Below, in pieces: positions 1 through 9,393 of a DNA stretch of 16,365 nucleotides. This DNA comes from Palsa-459 sp035510855 (lineage in GTDB: Bacteria > Actinomycetota > Acidimicrobiia > Acidimicrobiales > RAAP-2): assembly GCA_035510855.1 (NCBI GenBank), contig DATKGG010000041.1, positions 1 through 16,365 on the forward strand, in the 5' to 3' direction. The notes beneath the pieces were generated by a model, which saw only the letters and a program-made list of their open reading frames with translations, was not told the DNA's origin and did not search any database. The translations under genes and the position numbers were made by a program. Each line of letters begins with the position of its first letter. The stretch's first letter is position 1.

Positions 1-2319
1 GAGGGAGAGTCCATCGAGACCGCGCTGCGGCTCGGCACGGGCACCGCGGCAGTCGCGATCCTCGACGAGGACAACGTGCCGGTCACCGAGCTCGCCTTCT
101 CCGAGCAGCTCGCCTGCACATTCTGCGGGATCAGCTTCGACGAGCCCGCGCCGCGCGACTTCTCCTTCAACTCCCCATATGGCGCGTGCCCAACGTGCGC
201 GGGACTCGGCACGCGCTACGAGGTCGATCCCGACCTCGTCGTGCCCGATCCGTCGCTGTCGGTCGGCGAGGGTGCGCTCGCACCGTGGGCCGGCGCGCGC
301 ACCGGGTACTTCTCGGGACTCCTCTCGGGTGCCGCCGAGCTCGGCAAGTTCTCCCTTGACACCGCGTGGCGCAAGCTCCGCGAGAAGGACCGCAAGCTCC
401 TCTTGTACGGCACCGTGGGCCAGCCGGTGCTCGTCAGGTACCGCAACCGCTACGGGCGGCTGCGCAGCTACGAGGCGAACTACGAGGGCGTCATCAACTG
501 GCTCGACCGACGCCACGGCGAGGTGGACTCGGACTGGAGCCGCGAGCAGATCGAGACCTACATGCGAGAGGTCGACTGCTCGGCGTGCGGTGGCGCGCGG
601 CTCAAGCCGACCTCACTTGGCGTCACGGTGCTCGACCGCTCGATCTCGGAGGTCTGCGCGCTGTCCATCGCCGAGTTCGTCGCGTTCTTCTCGACCATCA
701 CGCTCACCGAGCGCGAGGCGATCATCGGCGAGCGTGTAATCAAAGAGATCCTCGAGCGCTCCCAGTTCCTCATCGACGTGGGGCTCGACTACCTCTCATT
801 GTCGCGCTCGTCCGCGACGCTGTCGGGCGGCGAGGCCCAGCGGATCCGCCTCGCGAGCCAGATCGGCTCGCGTCTCGTGGGCGTCCTCTACGTCCTCGAC
901 GAGCCGTCGATCGGCCTGCACCAGCGCGACAACCAGCGACTCATCGCGACCCTTGAGCGACTGCGCAACATCGGCAACACCGTGATCGTCGTCGAGCACG
1001 ACGAAGAGACCATCCGCGCGGCGGACCACGTGGTCGACATCGGTCCCGGGGCCGGCGAGCTCGGCGGCCGCGTCGTGCACTCCGGGCCTGTCGCCGGGCC
1101 CCATGGCATCGAGGCCAACAGGGCATCGATCACCGGCGACTACCTCGCGGGCCGCCGGTCGATCGCGGTGCCTGCCAAGCGCCGCCCCCGCGACGTGGGC
1201 GAGCTCGTCGTCCTCGGTGCGAGGGCGAATAACCTGCGCAACCTGGACGTCGCCGTCCCGCTCGGCTGCCTGGTCGCGGTCACGGGCGTGTCGGGCTCGG
1301 GCAAGTCGTCGCTCGTGAACGAGATCCTCCTCAAGTCACTCCTGCACACCGTCAACGGGACGCGTGAGCTCCCCGCCGACCACGACGAGGTGAAGGGCGC
1401 CGAGCTCATCGACAAGGTGGTGGCCGTCGACCAGCAGCCCATCGGGCGCACGCCGCGGTCGAACCCTGCGACCTACACGGGCGTGTTCGACAAGATCCGC
1501 CGGCTCTTCGCCGAGACTCCTGAGGCAAAGGTCCGCGGGTACCAGCCCGGCAGGTTCTCCTTCAACGTGAAGGGGGGCCGCTGCGAGGCGTGCGCGGGCG
1601 ACGGGACCATCAAGATCGAGATGCACTTCCTCCCCGACGTCTACGTCGCCTGTGAGGTGTGCGAGGGCGCGCGCTACAACCGCGAGACACTCGAGGTCCT
1701 CTTCCGCGGCAAGTCGATCGCCGACGTGCTCTCGATGCCCGCTCAGGAGGCCCTGGTCTTCTTCGAGCGCCAGCCGTCGATCCTGCGGCACATCCAGACC
1801 TTGGTCGACGTTGGCCTCGGCTACGTGCGGCTCGGGCAGCCCGCGCCGACCCTCTCGGGCGGCGAGGCCCAGCGCGTGAAGCTCGCGACCGAGCTCGCGA
1901 GGCGCGCGACTGGCCACACGCTCTACGTGCTCGACGAGCCGACGACGGGGCTGCACTTCGAGGACGTCCGACGGCTCCTCGAGGTCCTCCAGCGCCTGGT
2001 GGACCAAGGCAACACGGTCATCGTGATCGAGCACAACCTCGACGTCGTGAAGTCCGCGGACTGGCTCATCGACCTCGGCCCCGAGGGCGGCGCGGGCGGG
2101 GGGACGCTCCTCGCGGAGGGCACGCCCGAGAACGTCGCAGCCGACGCGGCCAGCCACACCGGCGTCGTGCTGCGACGGGTGCTGCCGGACGCGCCGTCGC
2201 GGAGTCGAGCGTCGGCGCCGCGGGCGGCAAAGCCGAAGGCGCCCGTCAAGAAGAAGCCAACGCCAGCTGTGGTGCGCAAGCGCGCCGCGGCATCGTCGCG
2301 CGAGCGCCGCGTCAGCTGA
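1..2319 (+). CDS. uvrA: UvrABC excinuclease subunit A, 5' partial
   Basis: UvrA is the dimeric ATPase that recognises bulky DNA lesions and loads UvrB in nucleotide excision repair. The frame is open from base 1, so the N-terminus (first Walker A and about 180 residues, judged against the usual 940-960) lies upstream; 772 residues are visible. Seen in order: a zinc module with Cys pairs at window residues 39/42 and 63/66; first ABC signature LSGGEAQR (near base 820); Walker B LYVLDEPSIGL (near 889); second Walker A GVSGSGKSS (1285 on); second zinc module GGRCEAC...CEVC (near 1590-1665); second signature LSGGEAQR (near 1855) and Walker B LYVLDEPTTGL (near 1921). The last 40 or so residues are a Lys/Arg/Ala/Pro-rich tail beyond the ABC fold. 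The stop overlaps the convergent nadA end by 8 bp. Identity is certain. Confidence 0.98.
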   Translation, partial: EGESIETALRLGTGTAAVAILDEDNVPVTELAFSEQLACTFCGISFDEPAPRDFSFNSPYGACPTCAGLGTRYEVDPDLVVPDPSLSVGEGALAPWAGARTGYFSGLLSGAAELGKFSLDTAWRKLREKDRKLLLYGTVGQPVLVRYRNRYGRLRSYEANYEGVINWLDRRHGEVDSDWSREQIETYMREVDCSACGGARLKPTSLGVTVLDRSISEVCALSIAEFVAFFSTITLTEREAIIGERVIKEILERSQFLIDVGLDYLSLSRSSATLSGGEAQRIRLASQIGSRLVGVLYVLDEPSIGLHQRDNQRLIATLERLRNIGNTVIVVEHDEETIRAADHVVDIGPGAGELGGRVVHSGPVAGPHGIEANRASITGDYLAGRRSIAVPAKRRPRDVGELVVLGARANNLRNLDVAVPLGCLVAVTGVSGSGKSSLVNEILLKSLLHTVNGTRELPADHDEVKGAELIDKVVAVDQQPIGRTPRSNPATYTGVFDKIRRLFAETPEAKVRGYQPGRFSFNVKGGRCEACAGDGTIKIEMHFLPDVYVACEVCEGARYNRETLEVLFRGKSIADVLSMPAQEALVFFERQPSILRHIQTLVDVGLGYVRLGQPAPTLSGGEAQRVKLATELARRATGHTLYVLDEPTTGLHFEDVRRLLEVLQRLVDQGNTVIVIEHNLDVVKSADWLIDLGPEGGAGGGTLLAEGTPENVAADAASHTGVVLRRVLPDAPSRSRASAPRAAKPKAPVKKKPTPAVVRKRAAASSRERRVS

Positions 2320-3424
2320 TCGAGAGCATCCGCTCGAGCGCGATCCTCGCGTCCGCGGCGGTGGCGTCGTCGACGCTGATCTGGTTGCGCACGCGCCCCT
2401 CGACGAGCTCTTCGAGCACCCAGGCAAGGTGTGGCGCGTCGATCCTCGACATCGTGGTGCACGGGCACACGTTCGGGTCCAGGCACTCGACCGTGCGATC
2501 GGGGTGCTCGTCGGCGAGGCGCTTGACGAGGTGGATCTCGGTCCCGACGCCGATGGCAGACCCCGGCTCGGTGGCCCCGATGGCGCGGATGATGAAATCG
2601 GTCGAGCCGACCAGGTCGGCGACGGCGACCACCTCGTGCGAGCACTCCGGGTGCACGACGACGAGCCCGCCCGGATGTGCCTCGCGGAAGGCCGCGACGT
2701 GCTCGGGGCGGAATCGCTGGTGCACCGAGCAGTGCCCCTTCCACAAGAGGAACGTCGCCTGCTTGACCTCTACGTCCTCGAGACCGCCGAGCCCTCGACG
2801 AGGGTCCCAGACGACCATCGACGGCGCCTCGAAGCCCATGGACAGCGCGGTGTTGCGGCCGAGGTGCTGATCGGGGAAGAAGAGCACCTTGTCCGCCGCG
2901 GGACGGTCGGGCTGCTCGGTGAGCGCCCACTCGAGGATCCGGCGCGCGTTGGAAGAGGTGCACACCGCGCCGCCGTGGCGGCCGACGAACGCCTTGAGCG
3001 CCGCGGTCGAGTTCATGTAGGTGATGGGCACCACGCGCTCGACGTCGGTGACCTCGGCGATCTCGCTCCAGGCGGACTCCACCTGGTCGATGTCGGCCAT
3101 GTCGGCCATCGAGCAGCCCGCCGCGAGGTCAGGGAGGAGCACCTGCTGGTGCGGCGCGGTGAGGATGTCGGCTGACTCGGCCATGAAGTGGACGCCGCAA
3201 AAGACGATGAAGTCGGCGTCGCGGCGGTCTGCCGCGAGCCGCGACAGCCCGAAGCTGTCGCCGCGGGCGTCGGCCCAGCGCATCACCTCGTCCTTTTGGT
3301 AGTGGTGCCCGAGGATCAAGAGCCGCCCGCCGAGGGCGTCCTTCGCCACCCCGATGCGCGCGGCGAGCTCGTCGGGCGACGCAGTCCGGTAGTCCTCCGG
3401 CAACGCCGTGGTGATAGTGAGCAT
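2312..3424 (-). CDS. nadA: Quinolinate synthase NadA
   Basis: NadA is the [4Fe-4S] enzyme that condenses iminoaspartate with dihydroxyacetone phosphate to quinolinate in de novo NAD synthesis. The 370-residue product matches the long Bacillus-type NadA (about 368). Visible motifs: LGHHYQKDEV near residue 38, AAGCSMADMAD with C104, TYMNST near 136, CTSSNA near 155, FFPDQHLGRN near 182, KGHCSVH with C232, HPEC with C261, and NVCPC with C320/C322. C104, one of C232/C261, and one of C320/C322 are the likely cluster ligands. The ATG at 3424 is chosen because a GAGGGGG ribosome-binding site lies about 5 nt upstream on the minus strand; the same frame stays open far upstream opposite uvrC, but that part is not NadA. 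No nadB or nadC is adjacent. The gene sits alone between two excision-repair genes, convergent with uvrA and divergent from uvrC. Confidence 0.97.
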   Translation of the reverse strand: MLTITTALPEDYRTASPDELAARIGVAKDALGGRLLILGHHYQKDEVMRWADARGDSFGLSRLAADRRDADFIVFCGVHFMAESADILTAPHQQVLLPDLAAGCSMADMADIDQVESAWSEIAEVTDVERVVPITYMNSTAALKAFVGRHGGAVCTSSNARRILEWALTEQPDRPAADKVLFFPDQHLGRNTALSMGFEAPSMVVWDPRRGLGGLEDVEVKQATFLLWKGHCSVHQRFRPEHVAAFREAHPGGLVVVHPECSHEVVAVADLVGSTDFIIRAIGATEPGSAIGVGTEIHLVKRLADEHPDRTVECLDPNVCPCTTMSRIDAPHLAWVLEELVEGRVRNQISVDDATAADARIALERMLSIS

Positions 3425-3583
3425 GCTGGCCCCCTCGGGGGATGGCTCCCGTCGCGGCCGGCGGGGACAGCCTGGTCGCCCATCCGCGGGTATGTCGGCC
3501 TCGGGAGAGATATGTGTGGTGCTGGAATCCAGGCCAGCACCTCCAGTGTAGGCACGGCTCCACCGTCCTGCGACGATGGAGCC
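3425..3583. promoter_or_regulatory. Divergent nadA/uvrC intergenic region with palindrome
   Basis: This 159-bp gap is the only place where promoters for both nadA (minus) and uvrC (plus) can lie. It contains nested inverted repeats: GTGCTGG (3519-3525) with CCAGCAC (3534-3540), and inside it the 11-bp palindrome CTGGAATCCAG (3522-3532). This could be an operator, for example for an NAD-responsive repressor of nadA or a damage regulator, but I recognise no consensus for either. No convincing -35/-10 pair is visible. Confidence covers regulatory function only; the repeat itself is seen directly. Confidence 0.3.
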
Positions 3584-5461
3584 GTGCGCCATTCGCCCGA
3601 GACAATCCCCGACGTCCCCGGCGTCTACGTCTTCCGCGATCCATCTGGCACGACGCTGTACGTCGGCAAGGCACTCTCCCTGCGCGCACGGCTCGCCAAC
3701 TACTTCGCGGACCCCGCGTCGCTGCCGGAACGCACCGCCCAGCTCGTCGCGGCCGCCGCCTCCGTCGACTGGACCGTGACGCACAGCGAGGTCGACGCGC
3801 TGCTGCTCGAGAACTCGCTCATCAAGGCCGAGCAGCCCCGCTTCAACATCCGCCTGAAGGACGACAAGAGCTACCCCTACCTTGCCGTCGACCTGCGCGA
3901 GACATGGGCGCGGCCCGTCGTGGTCCGTGGGCGCCGGCGCCGGGGGGTGCGCTACTTCGGGCCCTTCGGTCACGCCAAGTCGCTCCGCAGCACGCTCGAC
4001 CTGCTGCTCCCGTCGTTTCCCGTGCGCACGTGCAGCGACGCGAAGTTCGTCCGACACGAGCGGCTCGGTCGTCCGTGTCTGCTCGCGGACATCGGCCGCT
4101 GCGCCGCCCCCTGCGTCGGCTGGGTCGACAAGGCCACCTACGACACCCACGTCCAGGGGATCCTGCGGTTCTTCGCCGGCGACGCCGAGGCGCTGACCAA
4201 GGACCTCGCCGAGCGGATGCAGCGCTGCGCGGACACCCAGGACTACGAGCAGGCCGCCCGGCTGCGCGACGCCCTCGCCCACGTCGAGCGCGCCTCGGAC
4301 ACCCAGCAGATCGTCCTCTCGGACCGCGACGACCTCGACGCGGTGGGCGTCGCGAGCGACGGGCTGCAGGCCTGCGTCGTGCGCCTCGAGGTGCGGCGCG
4401 GCCGCGTCGTGGGCCGCGAGTCGATGAGCGCGGACCTGGTCGACGACCTCGACGGCGACGAGCTGCTCGAGCGGTTCCTGGGCGACCTCTACGACGACCA
4501 GGAGCGAACCCCGCCCCACGAGGTCGTCGTCGCGCGCGCGGGGAGCGACACCCCCGCGATCGAGGGGTGGCTCACGTCGCTGCGCGGCGGGCCCGTGCGG
4601 CTGGCGGCCCCGGAGCGTGGGCGGCGCCGCGGCGTGGTCGACCTCGCCGCGGCCAACGCCGAAGAGGACCTGCGACGGCGCGGGCTGCGCCGCGCCGCGG
4701 ACCACAACGCGCGCTCGAAGGCGCTCGTCGAGCTGCAGGCCGCGCTCGGGCTCGAGCGGCCCCCGTACCGGATCGAGTGCTACGACATGAGCCACCTCCA
4801 GGGCACGAGCTACGTGGGCTCAATGGTCGTCTTCGAAGACGCGCTCCCCGCCAAGCGCGCCTACCGGCACTTCACCGTGAAGACCGTGCAGGGCAACGAC
4901 GACGTGGGCGCGATGCGCGAGGTCCTTGACCGCCGCCTCGCGCGATGGCGCGTCGACGGCTCGAAGGACAGGTTCGGGGCGAATCCCGACCTCGTCGTGG
5001 TCGACGGCGGCCTCGGCCAGCTGCACGCCGCGGAGGCAGCCGTCGAGGCTCGCGGGGTCGCGGGCGAGGTCGAGATCGCCTCGCTCGCAAAGCGACTGGA
5101 GGAGGTCTTCCGCCCCGGCTCGTCGCGACCGGTCATGCTGGCGCGCGGCAGCGAGGCCCTCTACCTGCTCCAGCGGGTGCGCGACGAGGCGCACCGCTTT
5201 GCGATCTCGTTCCACCGCTCGACGCGCGGCCGCGCGATGACCGCGTCGTTGCTCGACGACATCGAGGGGCTCGGCCCCACGAGGCGGACGCGCCTGCTCG
5301 AGGCCTACGGGTCCGCCGCGGGCGTGCGCGCCGCCACGCTCGGCGAGCTGCTGGCGCTGTCGTGGCTGCCCGACGACGTCGCTCGGCGCGTGCACGACCA
5401 GCTGAGCGGGGGGCCGGCGCGAGCCACGCAGGTGATCGGGCCGCCGGGCGATGCGCGATGA
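3584..5461 (+). CDS. uvrC: UvrABC excinuclease subunit C
   Basis: UvrC makes both incisions around a lesion marked by UvrB. The 625-residue product has the full architecture. An N-terminal GIY-YIG nuclease (residues 11-90) has Y15, YVGK at 26-29 and E76. A cysteine set C150, C165, C173, C177 matches the layout reported to bind an Fe-S cluster in E. coli UvrC. A UvrB-binding UVR helix pair lies at about 205-237. The RNase H-like second nuclease has D401 (CYDMSH), D474 (VVDGGLGQL) and H537 (DEAHRF), equivalent to the D-D-H triad. A tandem helix-hairpin-helix lies at about 557-607. The GTG at 3584 is the only in-frame start just ahead of the PGVYVF motif, with TGGAG 2 nt upstream, a short spacing. 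The frame remains open upstream but encodes nothing UvrC-like. The gene diverges from nadA and runs directly into rapZ. Confidence 0.97.
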   Translation: MRHSPETIPDVPGVYVFRDPSGTTLYVGKALSLRARLANYFADPASLPERTAQLVAAAASVDWTVTHSEVDALLLENSLIKAEQPRFNIRLKDDKSYPYLAVDLRETWARPVVVRGRRRRGVRYFGPFGHAKSLRSTLDLLLPSFPVRTCSDAKFVRHERLGRPCLLADIGRCAAPCVGWVDKATYDTHVQGILRFFAGDAEALTKDLAERMQRCADTQDYEQAARLRDALAHVERASDTQQIVLSDRDDLDAVGVASDGLQACVVRLEVRRGRVVGRESMSADLVDDLDGDELLERFLGDLYDDQERTPPHEVVVARAGSDTPAIEGWLTSLRGGPVRLAAPERGRRRGVVDLAAANAEEDLRRRGLRRAADHNARSKALVELQAALGLERPPYRIECYDMSHLQGTSYVGSMVVFEDALPAKRAYRHFTVKTVQGNDDVGAMREVLDRRLARWRVDGSKDRFGANPDLVVVDGGLGQLHAAEAAVEARGVAGEVEIASLAKRLEEVFRPGSSRPVMLARGSEALYLLQRVRDEAHRFAISFHRSTRGRAMTASLLDDIEGLGPTRRTRLLEAYGSAAGVRAATLGELLALSWLPDDVARRVHDQLSGGPARATQVIGPPGDAR

Positions 5462-5468
5462 TGGAGGC

Positions 5469-6314
5469 ATGGCTGACCTCGTGATCGTCGCCGGGATGTC
5501 GGGCGCGGGGCGCTCGACGGCATCGGCGACGCTCGAGGACTTGGGCTGGTTCGTCATCGACAACGTGCCCGCGGCCCTCGTCACGCGCGTCGCCGCCCTC
5601 GCGGACGCAGCACCCGAGGACCGGCGCCGGCTCGCCGTCGTGATAGGCCGGAGCGGCACCGCCGAGGTCCCCGAGATGGTCTCGGTCATCCGGGACCTGC
5701 GCGCCGAGGGCACCTCCATCCAGGTCCTGTTCCTCGACGCCTCTGACGAGGTCCTGATCCGCCGCTACGAGGGCACGCGGCGCCGCCACCCCCTCGCGGC
5801 GGCGTCGGTGGCCGGGGCGATCGCCCAGGAGCGCGAGTCCCTGAGCGAGCTGCGCGAGCTCGCCGACGTGCTGCTCGAGACCGGCGACCTCACCTCCAAC
5901 GAGCTGCGCCGCCGGATCGCCGAGCTGTTCGAGGCCTCCGCGGGCGCGCCGATGATGCGCACCGCCATCGTGTCGTTCGGGTACAAGTTCGGCATGCCCC
6001 GCGACGTCGACATCGTGTTCGACTGCCGGTTCCTTCCCAACCCGCACTGGGTCGAGGGGCTTCGGAGCCTGAGCGGCCTCGACGAGCCGGTGCGCGAGTT
6101 CGTGCTCGGCAACCACGAGACCGTCCGGTTCATCGACGAGCTCGTCGACATGCTCGCCTGGCAGCTCCCGGCGTTCCAGCGAGAGGGCAAGTCGTACCTG
6201 TCGGTCGCGTTCGGCTGCACCGGCGGGCGTCACCGCTCCGTCGCGATCGCCGAGGAGGTCGCCCGGCGCCTCGCGACCGGCGTCGTCGTCCAGCACCGCG
6301 ACGTGGCGCGGTGA
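5469..6314 (+). CDS. rapZ: RNase adapter / nucleotide-binding protein RapZ (YvcJ)
   Basis: RapZ/YvcJ proteins are P-loop proteins. In E. coli RapZ controls glucosamine-6-phosphate synthase through small-RNA decay; the role in Actinobacteria is less clear. The product has 281 residues, the family size. It shows a Walker A at residues 9-16 reading GMSGAGRS, LEDLGWFVIDNVP just after it, then in the C-terminal domain SFGYKFGMPRDVD, FDCRFLPNPHW, and the signature GCTGGRHRSV near residue 250. The Walker A lysine is arginine, as I recall for other actinobacterial members, so it need not mean loss of function. ATG 5469 starts the protein at the family position but GGAGG is only 1 nt before it; ATG 5451, overlapping the uvrC end by 11 bp, is the alternative. 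It overlaps yvcK by 4 bp. Confidence 0.94.
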   Translation: MADLVIVAGMSGAGRSTASATLEDLGWFVIDNVPAALVTRVAALADAAPEDRRRLAVVIGRSGTAEVPEMVSVIRDLRAEGTSIQVLFLDASDEVLIRRYEGTRRRHPLAAASVAGAIAQERESLSELRELADVLLETGDLTSNELRRRIAELFEASAGAPMMRTAIVSFGYKFGMPRDVDIVFDCRFLPNPHWVEGLRSLSGLDEPVREFVLGNHETVRFIDELVDMLAWQLPAFQREGKSYLSVAFGCTGGRHRSVAIAEEVARRLATGVVVQHRDVAR

Positions 6315-7203
6315 GTCGGCCGAATGTCGTCGCGGTCGGGGGCGGGCACGGCACCGCCGTGACGCTGCGCGCCGCCCTCGTCTACGGCGGCCAGGTCACC
6401 GGTGTCGTCTCGGTCGCCGACGACGGGGGATCCTCGGGGCGCCTGCGCGAGCTGCTCGACGTCGTCGCCGTGGGCGACCTGCGCAAGTGCCTGGTGGCGG
6501 TCGCCGAGCCCGGCTCCGCGCTCGCCGTGGCCTTCGAGCGGCGCTTCACCGAGGGCGAGCTCGCGGGACACCCGCTGGGTAACCTCCTCCTCGCGGGGCT
6601 CATCGGCACGCTCGGCGACCTCGAGGCGGCAGTCGACGAGGCGGGGCGGCTGCTCGGAGCGCGGGGACGCGTGCTGCCCGCGACGACCGCGAGGGTCGTC
6701 CTGTGCGCGACGGGGGTCGGCGGCTCGGTCCGCGGCCAGGTCGCCGTCGGGGCGCACTCGCGGATCGAGCGCGTCGAGCTCCTCGGCGACGACGTTCGCG
6801 CGCCCGCCACGGTGCTCGACGCGCTGGTCGAGGCTGACCAGATCGCGATCGGACCGGGCTCGCTCTTCACGAGCGTCCTCGCCGCCGCGTCGGTGCCCGG
6901 CGTGATCGAGGCGATGCGCGAGTCCCGCGCCCAGTGCGTCTACGTCTGCAACCTCCGGCCCCAACTGCCCGAGACCGAGGACTTCACGGTCGCCGACCAC
7001 GTCGACGCCCTCGTCCGCCACGGCGTGCCGGTCGACCTCGTGATCGTGGACATCGACACACCCATGTCCCTTGGCGAGCCGGGCGTCGACTACCTGCGCG
7101 CCAATTTGATCGGGCGGAACTGCCTCGTGCACGACCCCGACCTGCTCGCCGCGGCCCTCGTCGCCGCTCTGGCACAATCGAGTATCACCGTGAGGAGGAG
7201 CCA

Positions 7204-7207
<4 letters not shown>
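6311..7207 (+). CDS. yvcK: YvcK family gluconeogenesis factor (CofD-like fold)
   Basis: YvcK/GlmR/CuvA proteins bind UDP-sugars and link carbon metabolism to cell-wall precursor supply; they belong to the CofD/UPF0052 family. The product has 298 residues, slightly shorter than many homologues. Visible family motifs are VAVGGGHGTA (residues 7-16), DDGGSSGRLR (37-46), GDLRKCL (55-61), HPLGNLLLAGL (87-97), AIGPGSLFTSVLA near 187 and CNLRPQLPETEDF near 217. The GTG start overlaps the rapZ stop as GTGA, which implies translational coupling, and the gene's own stop overlaps the gap start as ATGA. In most Gram-positive genomes whiA follows yvcK; here it does not. Confidence 0.93.
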
Positions 7208-8220
<1,013 letters not shown>

Positions 8221-9393
8221 GTGCCGGGGTCGCACGCCTCGCTCGAGTGGCTCCCGCGCCTCGAGGACCTGGGCGACCTCCGCGGGCGACGGGTCCTCGT
8301 GCGCACCGACTTCAACATCCCCTTGGAGCGTGCCGCGGGGCGCTACGTCGTGGCCGACGACTTCCGTATCCGCATGGCGGTCCCCACCCTCGAGGCGCTC
8401 AAGGCCCGCGGCGCGACGGTCGTGTGCTGCTCGCACCTCGGACGCCCGAGCGGTCCTGACGACGAGGCGTGCCAGATGGACCCCGTGCGCGACGCGCTCG
8501 CGAGCCTCTGCCCCGACGTCGAGCTGCTCGACAACCTGCGCTTCGAGCCAGGCGAGAAGGCCAATGACCCCGCCTTCGTCGACCGCCTCACCGCGGGGTT
8601 CGACGCCTACGTAAACGAGGCGTTCGGGGTCTCGCACCGTGCCCATGCGTCGATCGTGGGGCCGCCGAAGCGGCTCCCGAGCGCCGCGGGCCTGCGCCTC
8701 GCGAGGGAGGTTGAGGTCCTTACGGGGCTGCTCGCCGAGCCCGCTCGCCCCTTCGTCGCGGTGCTCGGCGGCGCCAAGATCGCCGACAAGCTCGGCGTCG
8801 TCGCCTCGCTCGCAAAGGTCGCCGACACCGTCCTCGTCGGCGGCGCCATGGCCTTCACGTTCCTCGTCGCGACCGGTCGCGCCGTCGGGGCGTCGCTCAT
8901 CGACCCCGACCACATCGAGGACTGCCGCTCGCTGCTCGACTCGGCGACCTCGATCGAGCTCCCGACCGATGTCAATTGCCTCTCGCCCGGCGCGGCGTTC
9001 GGCAGCGGCTCGACCGAGGGCGAGGTCGCCTCCTTCGAGGGCGACCTGCCCGACGGCTGGCGCGGCCTCGACATCGGCGACGCGACCGCCGAGGCGTTCG
9101 CCGCGCGGCTCGCGGGTGCGGCCACGATCCTGTGGAACGGGCCCATGGGCGCGTTCGAAGACGAGCGGTTCGCCGGCGGCACCCAGGCAGTCGCCAACGC
9201 CACGGCACGCTCGGACGCCTTCAGCGTCGTGGGCGGCGGCGACAGCGCGCGAGCGCTCGCCGAGTGCGGCTGCGCGTCGCAGGTGTCGTTCCTCTCGACC
9301 GGCGGGGGAGCGAGCCTCGCGTTCTTGGAGCACGGCGACCTGCCGGGCCTCGACGCACTGCGCCACGCGCCGAACGCACGGGGCCGGCGATGA
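8221..9393 (+). CDS. pgk: Phosphoglycerate kinase
   Basis: Pgk transfers the acyl phosphate of 1,3-bisphosphoglycerate to ADP. The product has 390 residues, normal length. Substrate-side motifs are RTDFNIPL (28-35, usually R-V-D-F-N-V-P), SHLGRP (71-76), NLRFEPGEKAND (105-116) and NEAFGVSHRAHAS (132-144, with Glu where Asp is usual). Nucleotide-side motifs are VLGGAKIADK (181-190), LWNGPMGAFE (304-313), VGGGDSARA (337-345) and FLSTGGGASLAFLE (357-370). The GTG start directly abuts the gap stop (TGA then GTG) with no clear ribosome-binding site, which suggests reinitiation after gap. Its stop overlaps the tpiA start as ATGA. The sequence is somewhat divergent but all phosphate- and nucleotide-binding motifs are intact. 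Confidence 0.97.
   Translation: MPGSHASLEWLPRLEDLGDLRGRRVLVRTDFNIPLERAAGRYVVADDFRIRMAVPTLEALKARGATVVCCSHLGRPSGPDDEACQMDPVRDALASLCPDVELLDNLRFEPGEKANDPAFVDRLTAGFDAYVNEAFGVSHRAHASIVGPPKRLPSAAGLRLAREVEVLTGLLAEPARPFVAVLGGAKIADKLGVVASLAKVADTVLVGGAMAFTFLVATGRAVGASLIDPDHIEDCRSLLDSATSIELPTDVNCLSPGAAFGSGSTEGEVASFEGDLPDGWRGLDIGDATAEAFAARLAGAATILWNGPMGAFEDERFAGGTQAVANATARSDAFSVVGGGDSARALAECGCASQVSFLSTGGGASLAFLEHGDLPGLDALRHAPNARGRR

Noticed and set aside
3425..4795. Minus-strand frame running upstream of nadA opposite uvrC for about 450 codons
   Set aside because: It shadows a very GC-rich gene, its product has no recognisable fold, and nadA has a good start with a ribosome-binding site at 3424.
5477..5530. 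RapZ inactivation through loss of the Walker A lysine
   Set aside because: Arginine at this position is, as I recall, usual in actinobacterial members, and all C-terminal family motifs are intact, so decay is not indicated.
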